Assembly: GCF_900188115.1 (NCBI RefSeq)
Contig: NZ_FZNW01000018.1
Location: 46,854 to 110,853, forward strand
Source: Haloechinothrix alba
Lineage (GTDB): Bacteria > Actinomycetota > Actinomycetes > Mycobacteriales > Pseudonocardiaceae
DNA: 64,000 nucleotides
Direction of reading: 5' to 3'
A model generated the notes under the pieces. The model searched no databases. It worked only from the letters and a program-made list of their open reading frames with translations, and had not been told where the DNA came from. The translations under genes were made by a program, and so were the position numbers. Each line of letters starts with the position of its first letter. The stretch's first letter is position 1. Shown piece by piece: positions 8,264 to 16,070 of the stretch.

Positions 8264-9039
8264 CAGCGCAACCTCCTCGAGGTCAGGACGCTGACAAGGT
8301 GGCCGATCACCACGATGACGGCGATCGGGACCAGAACGACCAGCAGGATTCGGGTACCGGTCAGGGAGCCGAGCACAGCGTCGGCGACGGCAGCGGCCAC
8401 GGCGAGCAAGCTGAGCTCGATCGCGAGGAGCAAGCGGTGGAAGGGCACGTAGTTGACGAGCTGGCGAAGGTTGCGCAAGCCGCGTTTGCGCATGACCGTC
8501 TCGTCATCGGCCAGCAATGCGCGCCCGGCGTGTGCGCGCGCGACATGCACCAGCTCCGTCTCGGACTTGATCATCAGCACGAGCAGGGCCGTGGCCAGGC
8601 CCAGCGTCGTCCATCCTCCGATGGAGGAGTACCCACCGTCCGCCCGCACGCCGAGTGCCGCGACGAGGGCGGCGTCGGTGGAGAAATGGCCGATGCGGTC
8701 GAGATAGACACCTGCCGGACTGCTCGTGCCGCGCCACCGGGCTATCTCCCCGTCGCTGCAGTCGAACAGCAGCTGCAGCTGGATCAGCACGAACGCGAGG
8801 ACGGCGGCCCAGAGATACGGAAGACCCAGGAACCCTGCCGCGAGCAAACCACTACCGATCATCAGCCAGGTGACGCCGTTGGGGGTGATCGGCGTGGGCA
8901 GCAGCGCGCGCGTCAGGTACAGCGACAGGTTCCGCATGTACAGGCGCCCTGCCCAGTGCTCACCGCTCGCCCGCCCGAGCACCGAGTCCGGATGGCAGGT
9001 CCGGCGCAGGTCAGCGATCGAAGGTTTCAATGAATGCAT
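8263..9039 (-). CDS. CDP-alcohol phosphotransferase with altered catalytic motif
   Basis: A 258-residue integral membrane protein of the CDP-alcohol phosphatidyltransferase family. The active-site signature D-x2-D-G-x2-A-R-x8-G-x3-D-x3-D is visible as DCSDGEIAR then G...LDRIGH, so the last position is His instead of Asp. About six hydrophobic helices follow the family's layout, beginning TPNGVTWLMIGSGLLAAGFLG. The start is ATG 9039, placed seven bases after AGGAAG, giving a 29-base overlap with the upstream dehydrogenase gene; a second ATG at 9045 is too close to the ribosome site. The enzyme should transfer a phospho-alcohol from a CDP-activated donor to an acceptor alcohol or lipid. The substituted residue makes the chemistry uncertain. 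Confidence 0.8.
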   Translation of the reverse strand: MHSLKPSIADLRRTCHPDSVLGRASGEHWAGRLYMRNLSLYLTRALLPTPITPNGVTWLMIGSGLLAAGFLGLPYLWAAVLAFVLIQLQLLFDCSDGEIARWRGTSSPAGVYLDRIGHFSTDAALVAALGVRADGGYSSIGGWTTLGLATALLVLMIKSETELVHVARAHAGRALLADDETVMRKRGLRNLRQLVNYVPFHRLLLAIELSLLAVAAAVADAVLGSLTGTRILLVVLVPIAVIVVIGHLVSVLTSRRLR

Positions 9040-10066
9040 CCACATTCTTCCTGATCTGGTCCTCGTCCAGCTCGCGGGACTCGAGGATGGTGTACCGGTC
9101 GGGTCGGGTCGACGGTGCCGCCTCGACGGCGGCACAGAACTGTTCTCTGGTGAGGCCGATGTCGGCGGGCAGCCGTGCGACTCCGTGCCTGCGCATGCAC
9201 GCGTCCATGGTGCCGAGCACCTCGTCCCCGCGCAGGTATGTCGCGAAGAGCGCGCCCACGGCGACCTGCTCGCCGTGCTTGGCGCTCCCGGGGTAGAGCG
9301 CGTCGATCGCGTGCGATATCTCGTGACACGCACCGCTGCACGGCTGGCTCGTCCCGGCCACCGACATCGCCAGCCCGCTCAGCACGAGCGCTTGAGCCAG
9401 TGTGTTGAGGAAGGCATCGGACTCGATCGACTCCTGGTGGTAGAGCACGGCCTCGGCACCGGAACGCGCGAACGCGGTAGCCAGACCGTCGACCGTCGCG
9501 CCGAGCTGCTTGTGGGCGAGCCACCAGTCGCTCAACGCCGACAGGTTGCTCACCGCCTCCCCGATACCCGCGCGTAACCACCGAGCGGGGCTGCGGTGGA
9601 CGTAGTCGAGATCGACGACGACGGCGAGCGGGATGTGCACGCCATGGGATCCCTTGCGCCCGTTGTGCTGGAGGGACGCGACCGGTGAGGCGAGCCCGTC
9701 ATGGGTGAGGCTGGTCGCCACGGACACCATCGGGATGCCGACGAGGCTGGCGGCGTACTTCGTGACGTCGAGCGTCTGACCACCGCCGATCCCGATGATG
9801 GCGTCGTAGAACGACTCGCGCAGTGAATGCGCGAGCTCGCGCGCGCTGTCGATCGACCCACCCTCCACGCGGACGATGGTGGCCTGGCGCAGCTGCGGCT
9901 CGAGCGTGCTCGCGACCTCGTCCCCCAGGCCCGGACCGACGGCGATGGCTACGCGCCCTCCCGACGAGATCCTCCCGTCGGCGAGCAGCTCGCCGAGCCG
10001 GTCGATGGCTCCCCGCCGGATATCGACGGTGAGCGGGGACTCGATCATCCTGGCAAGTAATGGCAT
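9011..10066 (-). CDS. sn-glycerol-1-phosphate dehydrogenase family (EgsA/AraM-like)
   Basis: A 351-residue, zinc-type dehydrogenase related to archaeal G1P dehydrogenase and Bacillus AraM. Visible blocks are GIGGGQTLDVTKYAA (nucleotide binding), SLTHDGLASPVASL (the THDG-ASP-ASL block typical of archaeal G1P dehydrogenase), LRAGIGEAVSNLSALSDW, and the metal ligands in HEISHAIDALYPGSAKHGEQ. It would reduce dihydroxyacetone phosphate to sn-glycerol-1-phosphate with NAD(P)H. The ATG at 10066 has GGGAGG four bases upstream and overlaps the previous gene by 22 bases. Its place between a nucleotidyltransferase and a CDP-alcohol phosphotransferase suggests that G1P or a similar polyol phosphate is activated and transferred. 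A related polyol substrate cannot be excluded. Confidence 0.85.
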   Translation of the reverse strand: MPLLARMIESPLTVDIRRGAIDRLGELLADGRISSGGRVAIAVGPGLGDEVASTLEPQLRQATIVRVEGGSIDSARELAHSLRESFYDAIIGIGGGQTLDVTKYAASLVGIPMVSVATSLTHDGLASPVASLQHNGRKGSHGVHIPLAVVVDLDYVHRSPARWLRAGIGEAVSNLSALSDWWLAHKQLGATVDGLATAFARSGAEAVLYHQESIESDAFLNTLAQALVLSGLAMSVAGTSQPCSGACHEISHAIDALYPGSAKHGEQVAVGALFATYLRGDEVLGTMDACMRRHGVARLPADIGLTREQFCAAVEAAPSTRPDRYTILESRELDEDQIRKNVDAFIETFDR

Positions 10067-10785
10067 GCGACCTCCCGCGCACGGACGAGATCGGTGTGGT
10101 CGTCCACCTCGACCCAGTCGGCCGCCCCGATCGAGGTGACCGCGATGCTCCCACCCTGGTTCACGAACTCCTGGTACCCGTCCTCGTAGTACAACGACGG
10201 GTCCGTCGACCACGTCGTCTCCAGCGCTGAGGTGAGCGCTCCGGCGGCACGGGACTCGATCAGCGTGACGCCGATGTACTCCCCGGCGGCGACCGCGGGG
10301 TCGACGGCCTTGTTGATGTGCGCGAGCGCGCCGTCGGAGTCCAGGACGACCTTCATCTCCTCCTCGGCGAGCGGCTTGCCGTCGTCGACGGCGAGGAGGA
10401 TGTCCGCGCCGCGTGCCTCGAGCAGGCGCTCCTCGACAGTGAGCGGATGGACCGTGTCGCCGTTGATGAGCAAGGCACCTTCACCGAACCACTGCCGCGC
10501 CACCCACAACGAGTACGCGTTGTTCCACTCTTCGGCCTTGTCGTTGTACACGGTGTGCAGGTTCACGCCGTAGCGACGCTCGAAGTCGTCGACCCGCTCC
10601 TCGATCCGCTGCGCGGCGAACCCGGTGACGAGTACGACCTCGTCGATGCCGACCTCGCGGAGGTTGCCGAGCGCGATGTCGAGGATCGTCCGCTCTCCGG
10701 ACACGGGCAACAGGGCCTTCGGCAGCTCGTTGGTCAGCGGCTGCAGCCGCCGTCCCGCCCCCGCGGCCAACACAAGTCCGATCAT
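10045..10785 (-). CDS. Sugar/alcohol-phosphate nucleotidyltransferase
   Basis: A 246-residue GT-A-fold NTP transferase. The N-terminal signature IGLVLAAGAGRRLQPLT followed by PKALLPVSG is intact, as are the metal-binding INGDT region near residue 105 and a C-terminal ADWVEVDDHTDLVRARE block. It resembles the phosphocholine/inositol-phosphate cytidylyltransferase branch (LicC, IPCT), so it probably makes a CDP-alcohol from CTP and a polyol phosphate. The ATG at 10785 overlaps the stop of the upstream gene as ATGA. Its neighbours supply a polyol phosphate (G1P dehydrogenase) and use a CDP-alcohol (two phosphotransferases). Confidence 0.85.
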   Translation of the reverse strand: MIGLVLAAGAGRRLQPLTNELPKALLPVSGERTILDIALGNLREVGIDEVVLVTGFAAQRIEERVDDFERRYGVNLHTVYNDKAEEWNNAYSLWVARQWFGEGALLINGDTVHPLTVEERLLEARGADILLAVDDGKPLAEEEMKVVLDSDGALAHINKAVDPAVAAGEYIGVTLIESRAAGALTSALETTWSTDPSLYYEDGYQEFVNQGGSIAVTSIGAADWVEVDDHTDLVRAREVACHYLPG

Positions 10786-11399
10786 TCTGCTTCGTCTTCT
10801 TCCTCTTCGTACTGCGCGGGGCGCTGCGCCTGGCTGAAGCGGCGCCAGCTCGCCACGGATTCGGTGATGTAGATCCCGCCGAGCGCGATCGCCGCCACCA
10901 CCATGCCGACCGCGAGGCCGCCTGCGAGCAGCAGCGCATACGCCACGAGGAGCCGCAGCTCCCATCCGCCGCCCGCGTAGCGAATCCACTGGGGCGGCGC
11001 CAGCCCCTGATGGCGCAACCGGTAGACGGTGTCGTAGTGGTGGAAGGCCAGGACGCCGAACAGCGCGAAACACGCGGGCACGGCCGCCGGGTCGGCCATG
11101 ACGACGAGCGTGAGCAGCGTGCCGTACTCGGCGGCACGCAGCAGCGGCGGTACGAGCCAGTCGAACTGGCCTGCGAGAGCGTGACCCGCGGCCACCCCGG
11201 CGAGCAGCACGTGGCCGACGGTGGCCACGCCAAGCCACGGCGTGACCTGACCACCCGTACCGGCGAACGCGGCAGCCAGCAGGACCGCGCCTGCCAGCGT
11301 CAGCAGTGACGCGGGTACGGACGCCAGCCTTCTGCCGAGCGTCCGCCCGATCACCGGGGCGAGCGGACCGTCGTCGCGGTAGGCAACCAGAACCGTCAT
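10782..11399 (-). CDS. Small polytopic membrane protein of the CDP-alcohol cluster
   Basis: A 205-residue membrane protein with about five hydrophobic segments (for example LLTLAGAVLLAAAFAG and LLVAYALLLAGGLAVGMVVAAIALGG) and a very acidic C-terminal tail (EEEEDEAE). It overlaps its neighbours on both sides by ATGA (start 11399, stop 10782), so it is translationally coupled and probably acts with them. I recall similar segments in actinobacterial CDP-alcohol clusters under the label DUF5941, but cannot confirm this here. No catalytic motif is recognised; it may be a partner subunit of the membrane phosphotransferase. Confidence 0.65.
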   Translation of the reverse strand: MTVLVAYRDDGPLAPVIGRTLGRRLASVPASLLTLAGAVLLAAAFAGTGGQVTPWLGVATVGHVLLAGVAAGHALAGQFDWLVPPLLRAAEYGTLLTLVVMADPAAVPACFALFGVLAFHHYDTVYRLRHQGLAPPQWIRYAGGGWELRLLVAYALLLAGGLAVGMVVAAIALGGIYITESVASWRRFSQAQRPAQYEEEEDEAE

Positions 11400-13186
11400 G
11401 CCGCCACCGTCCTCATGGTCCGCCCGGTGAGTTGATACAGCAGCGCCAGCGACCCCCATACGAGCAGCGCGATGAACGTGACCTGCGGGTTCCACACCGC
11501 CGCGGTCACCGAGATCAGTGCCATGCGCTCGCCGATGGGCAGCACGATGATCTTCTTCGGCCACCGGGTCACCGAGCGCCGCTCCAAGGCCCGCGACAGC
11601 GCCGCACCGCCCCGGCCGAGCCTGTTCAGCAACGTGGCTCGCGCAGCAGGCAGAGCGGTCTCCTCGGCTTGCGGGGATGCCCCTTCGGGTTGCCGTTCGG
11701 TGAGTAAGCGGTCCTCCGGTTGGTCCAGCGGCAGTGCAGGCAGCGTCGAGAGAACGTGGTGCCTGGCCGAGGCGAACGAGAAGTCCACAGCGTGCCGGAC
11801 CGTCTGCAGCGCGAACGCCGCGGCCGCGAGCGGCCACACGTCGATACCGAATCCGATGGCGGCCCCGATGGCGAGGCCGGCGTAGGCCACGTACTCCTTC
11901 GCCCTGTCGAAGACCGAGTCGAGCCACGAACCGAGCTTGGAGAAGGTGCGGGTGTACCTGGCGAGCTGGCCGTCGACGCAGTCGAAGGTGAAGGAGGCCT
12001 GGAGCATGACAGCGCCTGCGATGAGGCCTTCGCGTGTGCCCGTGGCGAACAGGGCCGCGGCGACGATCCCGAGCGCCAACGACAGCACGGTAACCCCGTT
12101 GGGGGTCCATCCGCGGCGCGCGGCCCAGCGCGCGATGTACTTCGAGTACGGGCTGACGAAGAACGTGGTGAAGAACCCGTCGCTGCCCTTGACGGCCGAG
12201 TCGAGCAGGACGCGGTCCTCGTCGTAGCCTTCCATCCGCTCCATGGAGCGCTCGACGCCTTCCGCCGACAGCGGCCGTGACCAGTACAGCTCGCGCAGGT
12301 AGCTGTTCGTCAGGTGCACCTGCGAGCGGACGAGGCCGACCAGGAGCAAGGGGACGGGATCCCTCCTGGCCATGTCGGTGCGCCGCGCCAGAAGCCGCTC
12401 GGACTCGGGATCGAGCACGACGTCCTCGACGCTGTCGAGGTCGACGGGATCCTCGTCCTCGTCTTCGTTGAGCAGCGCCGCCCCCTGCTGCGCGTCCTGC
12501 TCGTGCCCCTCGGAGCGCTCGCCGGGCTGCTGGTCTGCCCCGGTGCCGGCCGCCGACCGCACCAGACCCAGCCGCCACGTCTGGCGGAGGTGCTCGAACT
12601 CCTCTTCCCAGCGGGGTGGAAGCCCTGCCTCGGTCAGCTCGGCCAGCTTCCGTGACGCCGAGACCAGCGATGCGCGGTCACGCTGGTCGATCTTGATCAG
12701 GCCGAGGAAGTACCCGGTCGGCTTGCGGACCCTGTGGTACGGGCTGCCCGCGCTGACCAGCCTTCCCCGCTCGGCACGGGTGCGGGAGGTCCAGGAGTCG
12801 CGCACGCGCTTGTTCCTGGTCAGGATGCCGGACACCACGCGCGGGTCGGCGAGCAGGCCCGCGAGGACTTCCCGTTGCGTGAGGATGTCTCCGGAACCGA
12901 TCACCAGCGGCCGGCGCGTGGCTGATGCGATCTCGTCGACGGCACGCATGTCCTCGGCGGTGCTCGCGCTGCTTCGGAGCTCGACACTCAGCCCCGCCTG
13001 CGCGGTCGCAGCCTCGATATCGCCGTGCCACTCCGGTCGCGTGACCACCCAGGCATTCTCGACGCCCAGGGAGGCCAGCTGGTCGAGCAGGCGTCCGATC
13101 AAGGTCGATGCGCCACACTTCAGGGCGGCGGCTGGGGGACCGTCCGGGCTACCCACCGTGGCAAAGAGGACTGCGGCCGCAGTCAC
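11396..13186 (-). CDS. Fusion of nucleotidyltransferase-like domain and CDP-alcohol phosphotransferase
   Basis: A 596-residue protein in two parts. Residues about 1-200 look like a GT-A nucleotidyltransferase, but the nucleotide-binding loop is degenerate: ATVGSPDGPPAAALKCG replaces the LAAGxGxRL...PKxL pattern. After an acidic linker (NEDEDEDPVDLDSVED) the second half is a membrane CDP-alcohol phosphotransferase with the complete motif DCVDGQLAR...G...D...D (near residues 385-410). The layout recalls the IPCT-DIPPS fusion of di-myo-inositol-phosphate synthesis. GTG start at 13186 with GAGGTG upstream. It is the first gene of a six-gene overlapping run. The N-terminal domain may be regulatory or structural rather than catalytic, since an intact NTase is encoded two genes downstream. 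Confidence 0.75.
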   Translation of the reverse strand: MTAAAVLFATVGSPDGPPAAALKCGASTLIGRLLDQLASLGVENAWVVTRPEWHGDIEAATAQAGLSVELRSSASTAEDMRAVDEIASATRRPLVIGSGDILTQREVLAGLLADPRVVSGILTRNKRVRDSWTSRTRAERGRLVSAGSPYHRVRKPTGYFLGLIKIDQRDRASLVSASRKLAELTEAGLPPRWEEEFEHLRQTWRLGLVRSAAGTGADQQPGERSEGHEQDAQQGAALLNEDEDEDPVDLDSVEDVVLDPESERLLARRTDMARRDPVPLLLVGLVRSQVHLTNSYLRELYWSRPLSAEGVERSMERMEGYDEDRVLLDSAVKGSDGFFTTFFVSPYSKYIARWAARRGWTPNGVTVLSLALGIVAAALFATGTREGLIAGAVMLQASFTFDCVDGQLARYTRTFSKLGSWLDSVFDRAKEYVAYAGLAIGAAIGFGIDVWPLAAAAFALQTVRHAVDFSFASARHHVLSTLPALPLDQPEDRLLTERQPEGASPQAEETALPAARATLLNRLGRGGAALSRALERRSVTRWPKKIIVLPIGERMALISVTAAVWNPQVTFIALLVWGSLALLYQLTGRTMRTVAA

Positions 13187-13611
13187 CAGACATTCACCTC
13201 TGCATCGTGAGCTGTTGGTTCACCGGTAGTGTGCACGATACCCCCTCGTTATACGCGTCTTGTTGTCAACGTCGTGTGAGTGGCGCTGCCCCGTTCCGTT
13301 CCCCCGAACGTGCACCGCACGGAGCCGGCACGGCGACGGTGACGAGCGCGGCGTTGCGTACCTATGGGGCAACGCGCGCCAGAAGTACAAGCCGGATGGC
13401 TTTCACCGCCTCACGTCGATCACATGAGCCGGCCACTATATTCGACGTCGATGGTGCGAGCCGTCCGGGCCGGTACGTTCCCGATCGAGCCCGTCTCGCG
13501 CGCGAGGGCTCGGGAAGTCCTGCCGGTCGTGCCCGCTGCGCGGTACAGCCGTGCGCACGGCGCTACGCTGCCGGCGTCCGTCCATACGAGAGCGTTGACT
13601 GGAGGTCTTCG
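13187..13611. other. Divergent intergenic region upstream of the surface cluster
   Basis: A 425-base gap between the minus-strand fusion gene and the plus-strand FkbM gene; no convincing gene was seen. It is more AT-rich near 13240-13270, where the minus strand has TTGACA (13270-13265) and TATAAC (13253-13248) only 11 bases apart, too close for a standard promoter. Promoters for both directions are likely within it, but I cannot place them. Confidence 0.4.
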
Positions 13612-14589
13612 TTGACGAAACTGATCTCGCCGGCCGTGCGCAGGCGCGTGCGCGGCCTGCTGGAACGGGCGGGGTTCCGCGTCCGGCGCGTCGCACCCGG
13701 CACGGTGCTCGTATCGCGCGGCGAGACGGCTACGAAGCACCAGCTACCGAACGATGCCGCGAGTGCGCGTTCGGGACTCGCGGCTTCCCTGGTAGACGGG
13801 GTCGGTGAGGTCCACGCCCCGAATGCGGTGAAGGTTCATCCGCTCGGGCACGGCGCCGCGATGGTCGAGAGTCCCCGGGCGGCGCGCCGGCATGTCTTCG
13901 ACATCCACAAGGCACTGTTCCAGCGGATGACCACGGCGCATGTCGCCGACCAGCTTCAGGCCTACGGCGTGAACTGTGTCATCGACGTCGGCGCCCATAA
14001 GGGACAGTACGCTCGGCAGCTTCGCCAAGCGGGATACAACGGACACATCGTGTCTTTCGAGCCCGTACCCGAGATTTTCGCGCATCTCGAAAGCAAAGCG
14101 GAAAAAGATCCGAAATGGACGGTTTATGGGTGTGCGCTGGGCCGGGCCGAGGACACCCTCGAGATGAACGTCGTTTCCGGGACGATGAGTTCCATCCTGC
14201 CGCCGAGCGAGTACGGCACGGGGCGCTACAAGCGGTTCCGTGACATCACATCTGTCGAGGTGCCGGTCCGGCGGCTCGACCAGATGCTCGACGAGATCAT
14301 CCCGGACGAGCTCACCGAGCCGCGCCTGTACCTGAAGATGGATACACAAGGGTACGACCTCGAGGTGTTCGCCGGCATGGGCGAGCGGATGCACGAGGTG
14401 GTGGGCATGCAGTCCGAGGTCGCCGTGCTGCAGATCTACGAGGGCATGCCGCGACTGACGGAGGCGATCGATACGTTCGAGAAAGCGGGCTTCGAGATCA
14501 CCGGTATGTTCCCTGTGACACGCGAGGCCGGTACGGGCAGGGTGCTGGAGTTCGACTGCGTACTGGCACGGACGGAAGCGCTCACCTAG
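13612..14589 (+). CDS. FkbM-family SAM-dependent methyltransferase
   Basis: A 325-residue protein. The methyltransferase domain starts near residue 110: NCVIDVGAHKGQYARQL (SAM-binding motif I), HIVSFEPVPEIF (motif II) and the FkbM hallmark LYLKMDTQGYDLEVFAG. The first 100 residues are a basic, variable extension. The TTG at 13612 is chosen because GGAGG lies six bases upstream; the frame is open further 5' but without a ribosome site. FkbM enzymes O-methylate sugars or polyols. Its 3' end overlaps that of the convergent GT4 gene by eight bases. It most likely methylates a residue of the polymer or lipid made by this cluster. Confidence 0.8.
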   Translation: MTKLISPAVRRRVRGLLERAGFRVRRVAPGTVLVSRGETATKHQLPNDAASARSGLAASLVDGVGEVHAPNAVKVHPLGHGAAMVESPRAARRHVFDIHKALFQRMTTAHVADQLQAYGVNCVIDVGAHKGQYARQLRQAGYNGHIVSFEPVPEIFAHLESKAEKDPKWTVYGCALGRAEDTLEMNVVSGTMSSILPPSEYGTGRYKRFRDITSVEVPVRRLDQMLDEIIPDELTEPRLYLKMDTQGYDLEVFAGMGERMHEVVGMQSEVAVLQIYEGMPRLTEAIDTFEKAGFEITGMFPVTREAGTGRVLEFDCVLARTEALT

Positions 14590-15880
14590 TCAGCGTCCGG
14601 AAGAGCTCGTCCCAGCGACGGCCGACGGCGTCGATGTCGAACCCGTTCGCCGTCTCGACCGCGGCCGCGGCCATCCGCGCCCGGTCCTCCGCGTGCTCGA
14701 TCGTGTCGAGCAGCGCGCCTGCGAACGCCCGAGTGCGTTCCTCACCCGAGTCGGGGACGAGGAGGCCGTCGTGGCCATGCGTGATGATCTCGGCCGGACC
14801 ACCCGCGTCGAAGCTCGCGACGGGAAGCCCGGCACTCATCGCCTCGATGACCACGAGGCCGAAGCCTTCGACGTAGGAGGGCAACGCGAAGACCGAGGCC
14901 TTCGTGAGCTCCTCGACCAGTCGGTTGCTGCGGCCCATCAGGTGCACGTGGTTGTCCAGTTGCGTGCGCGTGATCTGCTGCTGCAAGCGTTCCCGCTGCG
15001 CACCCGAGCCGTAGATGCGCAGCCGCCAGTCCGGGTGCTTCGCCGTCACCAGCTCGAATGCTGCGATCAGCAGGTCGAACCTCTTCTCCGGCACCAGCCG
15101 GCCCGCGGCGGCCACGACCTTCTCCCTGCTGACCGGTTCGAGGGGCACCGCGGAGGGCGCGGCGGAGGGAAGCGCGTTGGTGATCCGTACGACATGCGTG
15201 CCCGAGTCGCCGAGTACCGCGGTGTAGTGGCGGACGTCCTCGCGGGTGAGTACCGCGAGAGCGTCGAGCCGGGAGTAGTCCCGCGCGACCGCCCTGCGGA
15301 TCCCCGGCCGGTGACGCTGGTAGCTGACGTGTTCCTGCGCCACCGTCGTGACCCACGGGGGAGCGAGCTGCGCTGCGAGCAAGTTGAGCCCGGGCCGGGT
15401 CGTCACCAGGATCTGCGGGGGAAGTGCCCGGAGCATCCGGGCCATCTGCAGGTCGGTCCAGAGCGAGCACAGACCGTGTACCCAGTCCTCCTCGTGAACG
15501 AGCAGGCTCGGAAGTCGTGTGAGGACGTTCCGGATGAGTGATCGGCCGGGTATGTCGCGCTTGTCGTGCAGGACCCGCACGGTCACGCCGGGCGGTATGG
15601 GAAAGAACGGACGTTCCCGGCGGCGAACCACGGTGGTGATCTCGATGTCGTACTCGGAATCCAGGTGACCTGCGACATTGAGGACTGTGCGGATCGTCCC
15701 GCCCATGCCGTAGACGTGGCTGAGCAGAAAGGTGATCTTGACGGGGGCGCCCTCCGGGCGCGACGCGCGCGCCGCGCCCGGCCGCGCGACCCAGTACCGG
15801 ACCAACCGGACGGCGAGCCGCCGGGTCAGCCGCAGGGGCGGTTTGACGAGCCTCGGCCACCATCGCGCCGTGGAACTCAC
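14582..15880 (-). CDS. Family 4 glycosyltransferase
   Basis: A 432-residue GT-B enzyme. The N-terminal acceptor domain has ITFLLSHVYGMGGTIRTVLNVAGHL; the C-terminal donor domain has VVAAAGRLVPEKRFDLLIAAFELV, LRIYGSGAQRERL and the EX7E block FALPSYVEGFGLVVIEAMSAGLPV. The GTG at 15880 has GAGGTG eight bases upstream and is followed by a basic N-terminal stretch that could attach to the membrane. Acceptor is unknown; the context suggests a cell-surface glycan. Confidence 0.85.
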   Translation of the reverse strand: MSSTARWWPRLVKPPLRLTRRLAVRLVRYWVARPGAARASRPEGAPVKITFLLSHVYGMGGTIRTVLNVAGHLDSEYDIEITTVVRRRERPFFPIPPGVTVRVLHDKRDIPGRSLIRNVLTRLPSLLVHEEDWVHGLCSLWTDLQMARMLRALPPQILVTTRPGLNLLAAQLAPPWVTTVAQEHVSYQRHRPGIRRAVARDYSRLDALAVLTREDVRHYTAVLGDSGTHVVRITNALPSAAPSAVPLEPVSREKVVAAAGRLVPEKRFDLLIAAFELVTAKHPDWRLRIYGSGAQRERLQQQITRTQLDNHVHLMGRSNRLVEELTKASVFALPSYVEGFGLVVIEAMSAGLPVASFDAGGPAEIITHGHDGLLVPDSGEERTRAFAGALLDTIEHAEDRARMAAAAVETANGFDIDAVGRRWDELFRTLTR

Positions 15881-16070
15881 GAGAGGATCACCTCGGTAGA
15901 AGTGTTGCCGGCCGGACCGGTACCGGCGTGACGCGGTACCGGTCCGGCGTCTGCTTGCCGCTGCGACAGTATTCACGCCCTGTTGACAGGTCGTATAGTA
16001 CGAACATCGGGCGGAGTGCGTGTCAGCGGCACCCGACGCCAGCCGCCGTTCGAGTGTTATGGGATGTGAC

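Noticed and set aside
13248..13270. TTGACA and TATAAC boxes on the minus strand upstream of the fusion gene
   Set aside because: They are only 11 bases apart, so they cannot form one standard promoter; no better-placed partner box was found.
13108..13611. Upstream extension of the FkbM gene (frame is open for 168 more codons)
   Set aside because: The sequence lacks homology, crosses the divergent gene's start, and a GGAGG site fits the TTG at 13612.
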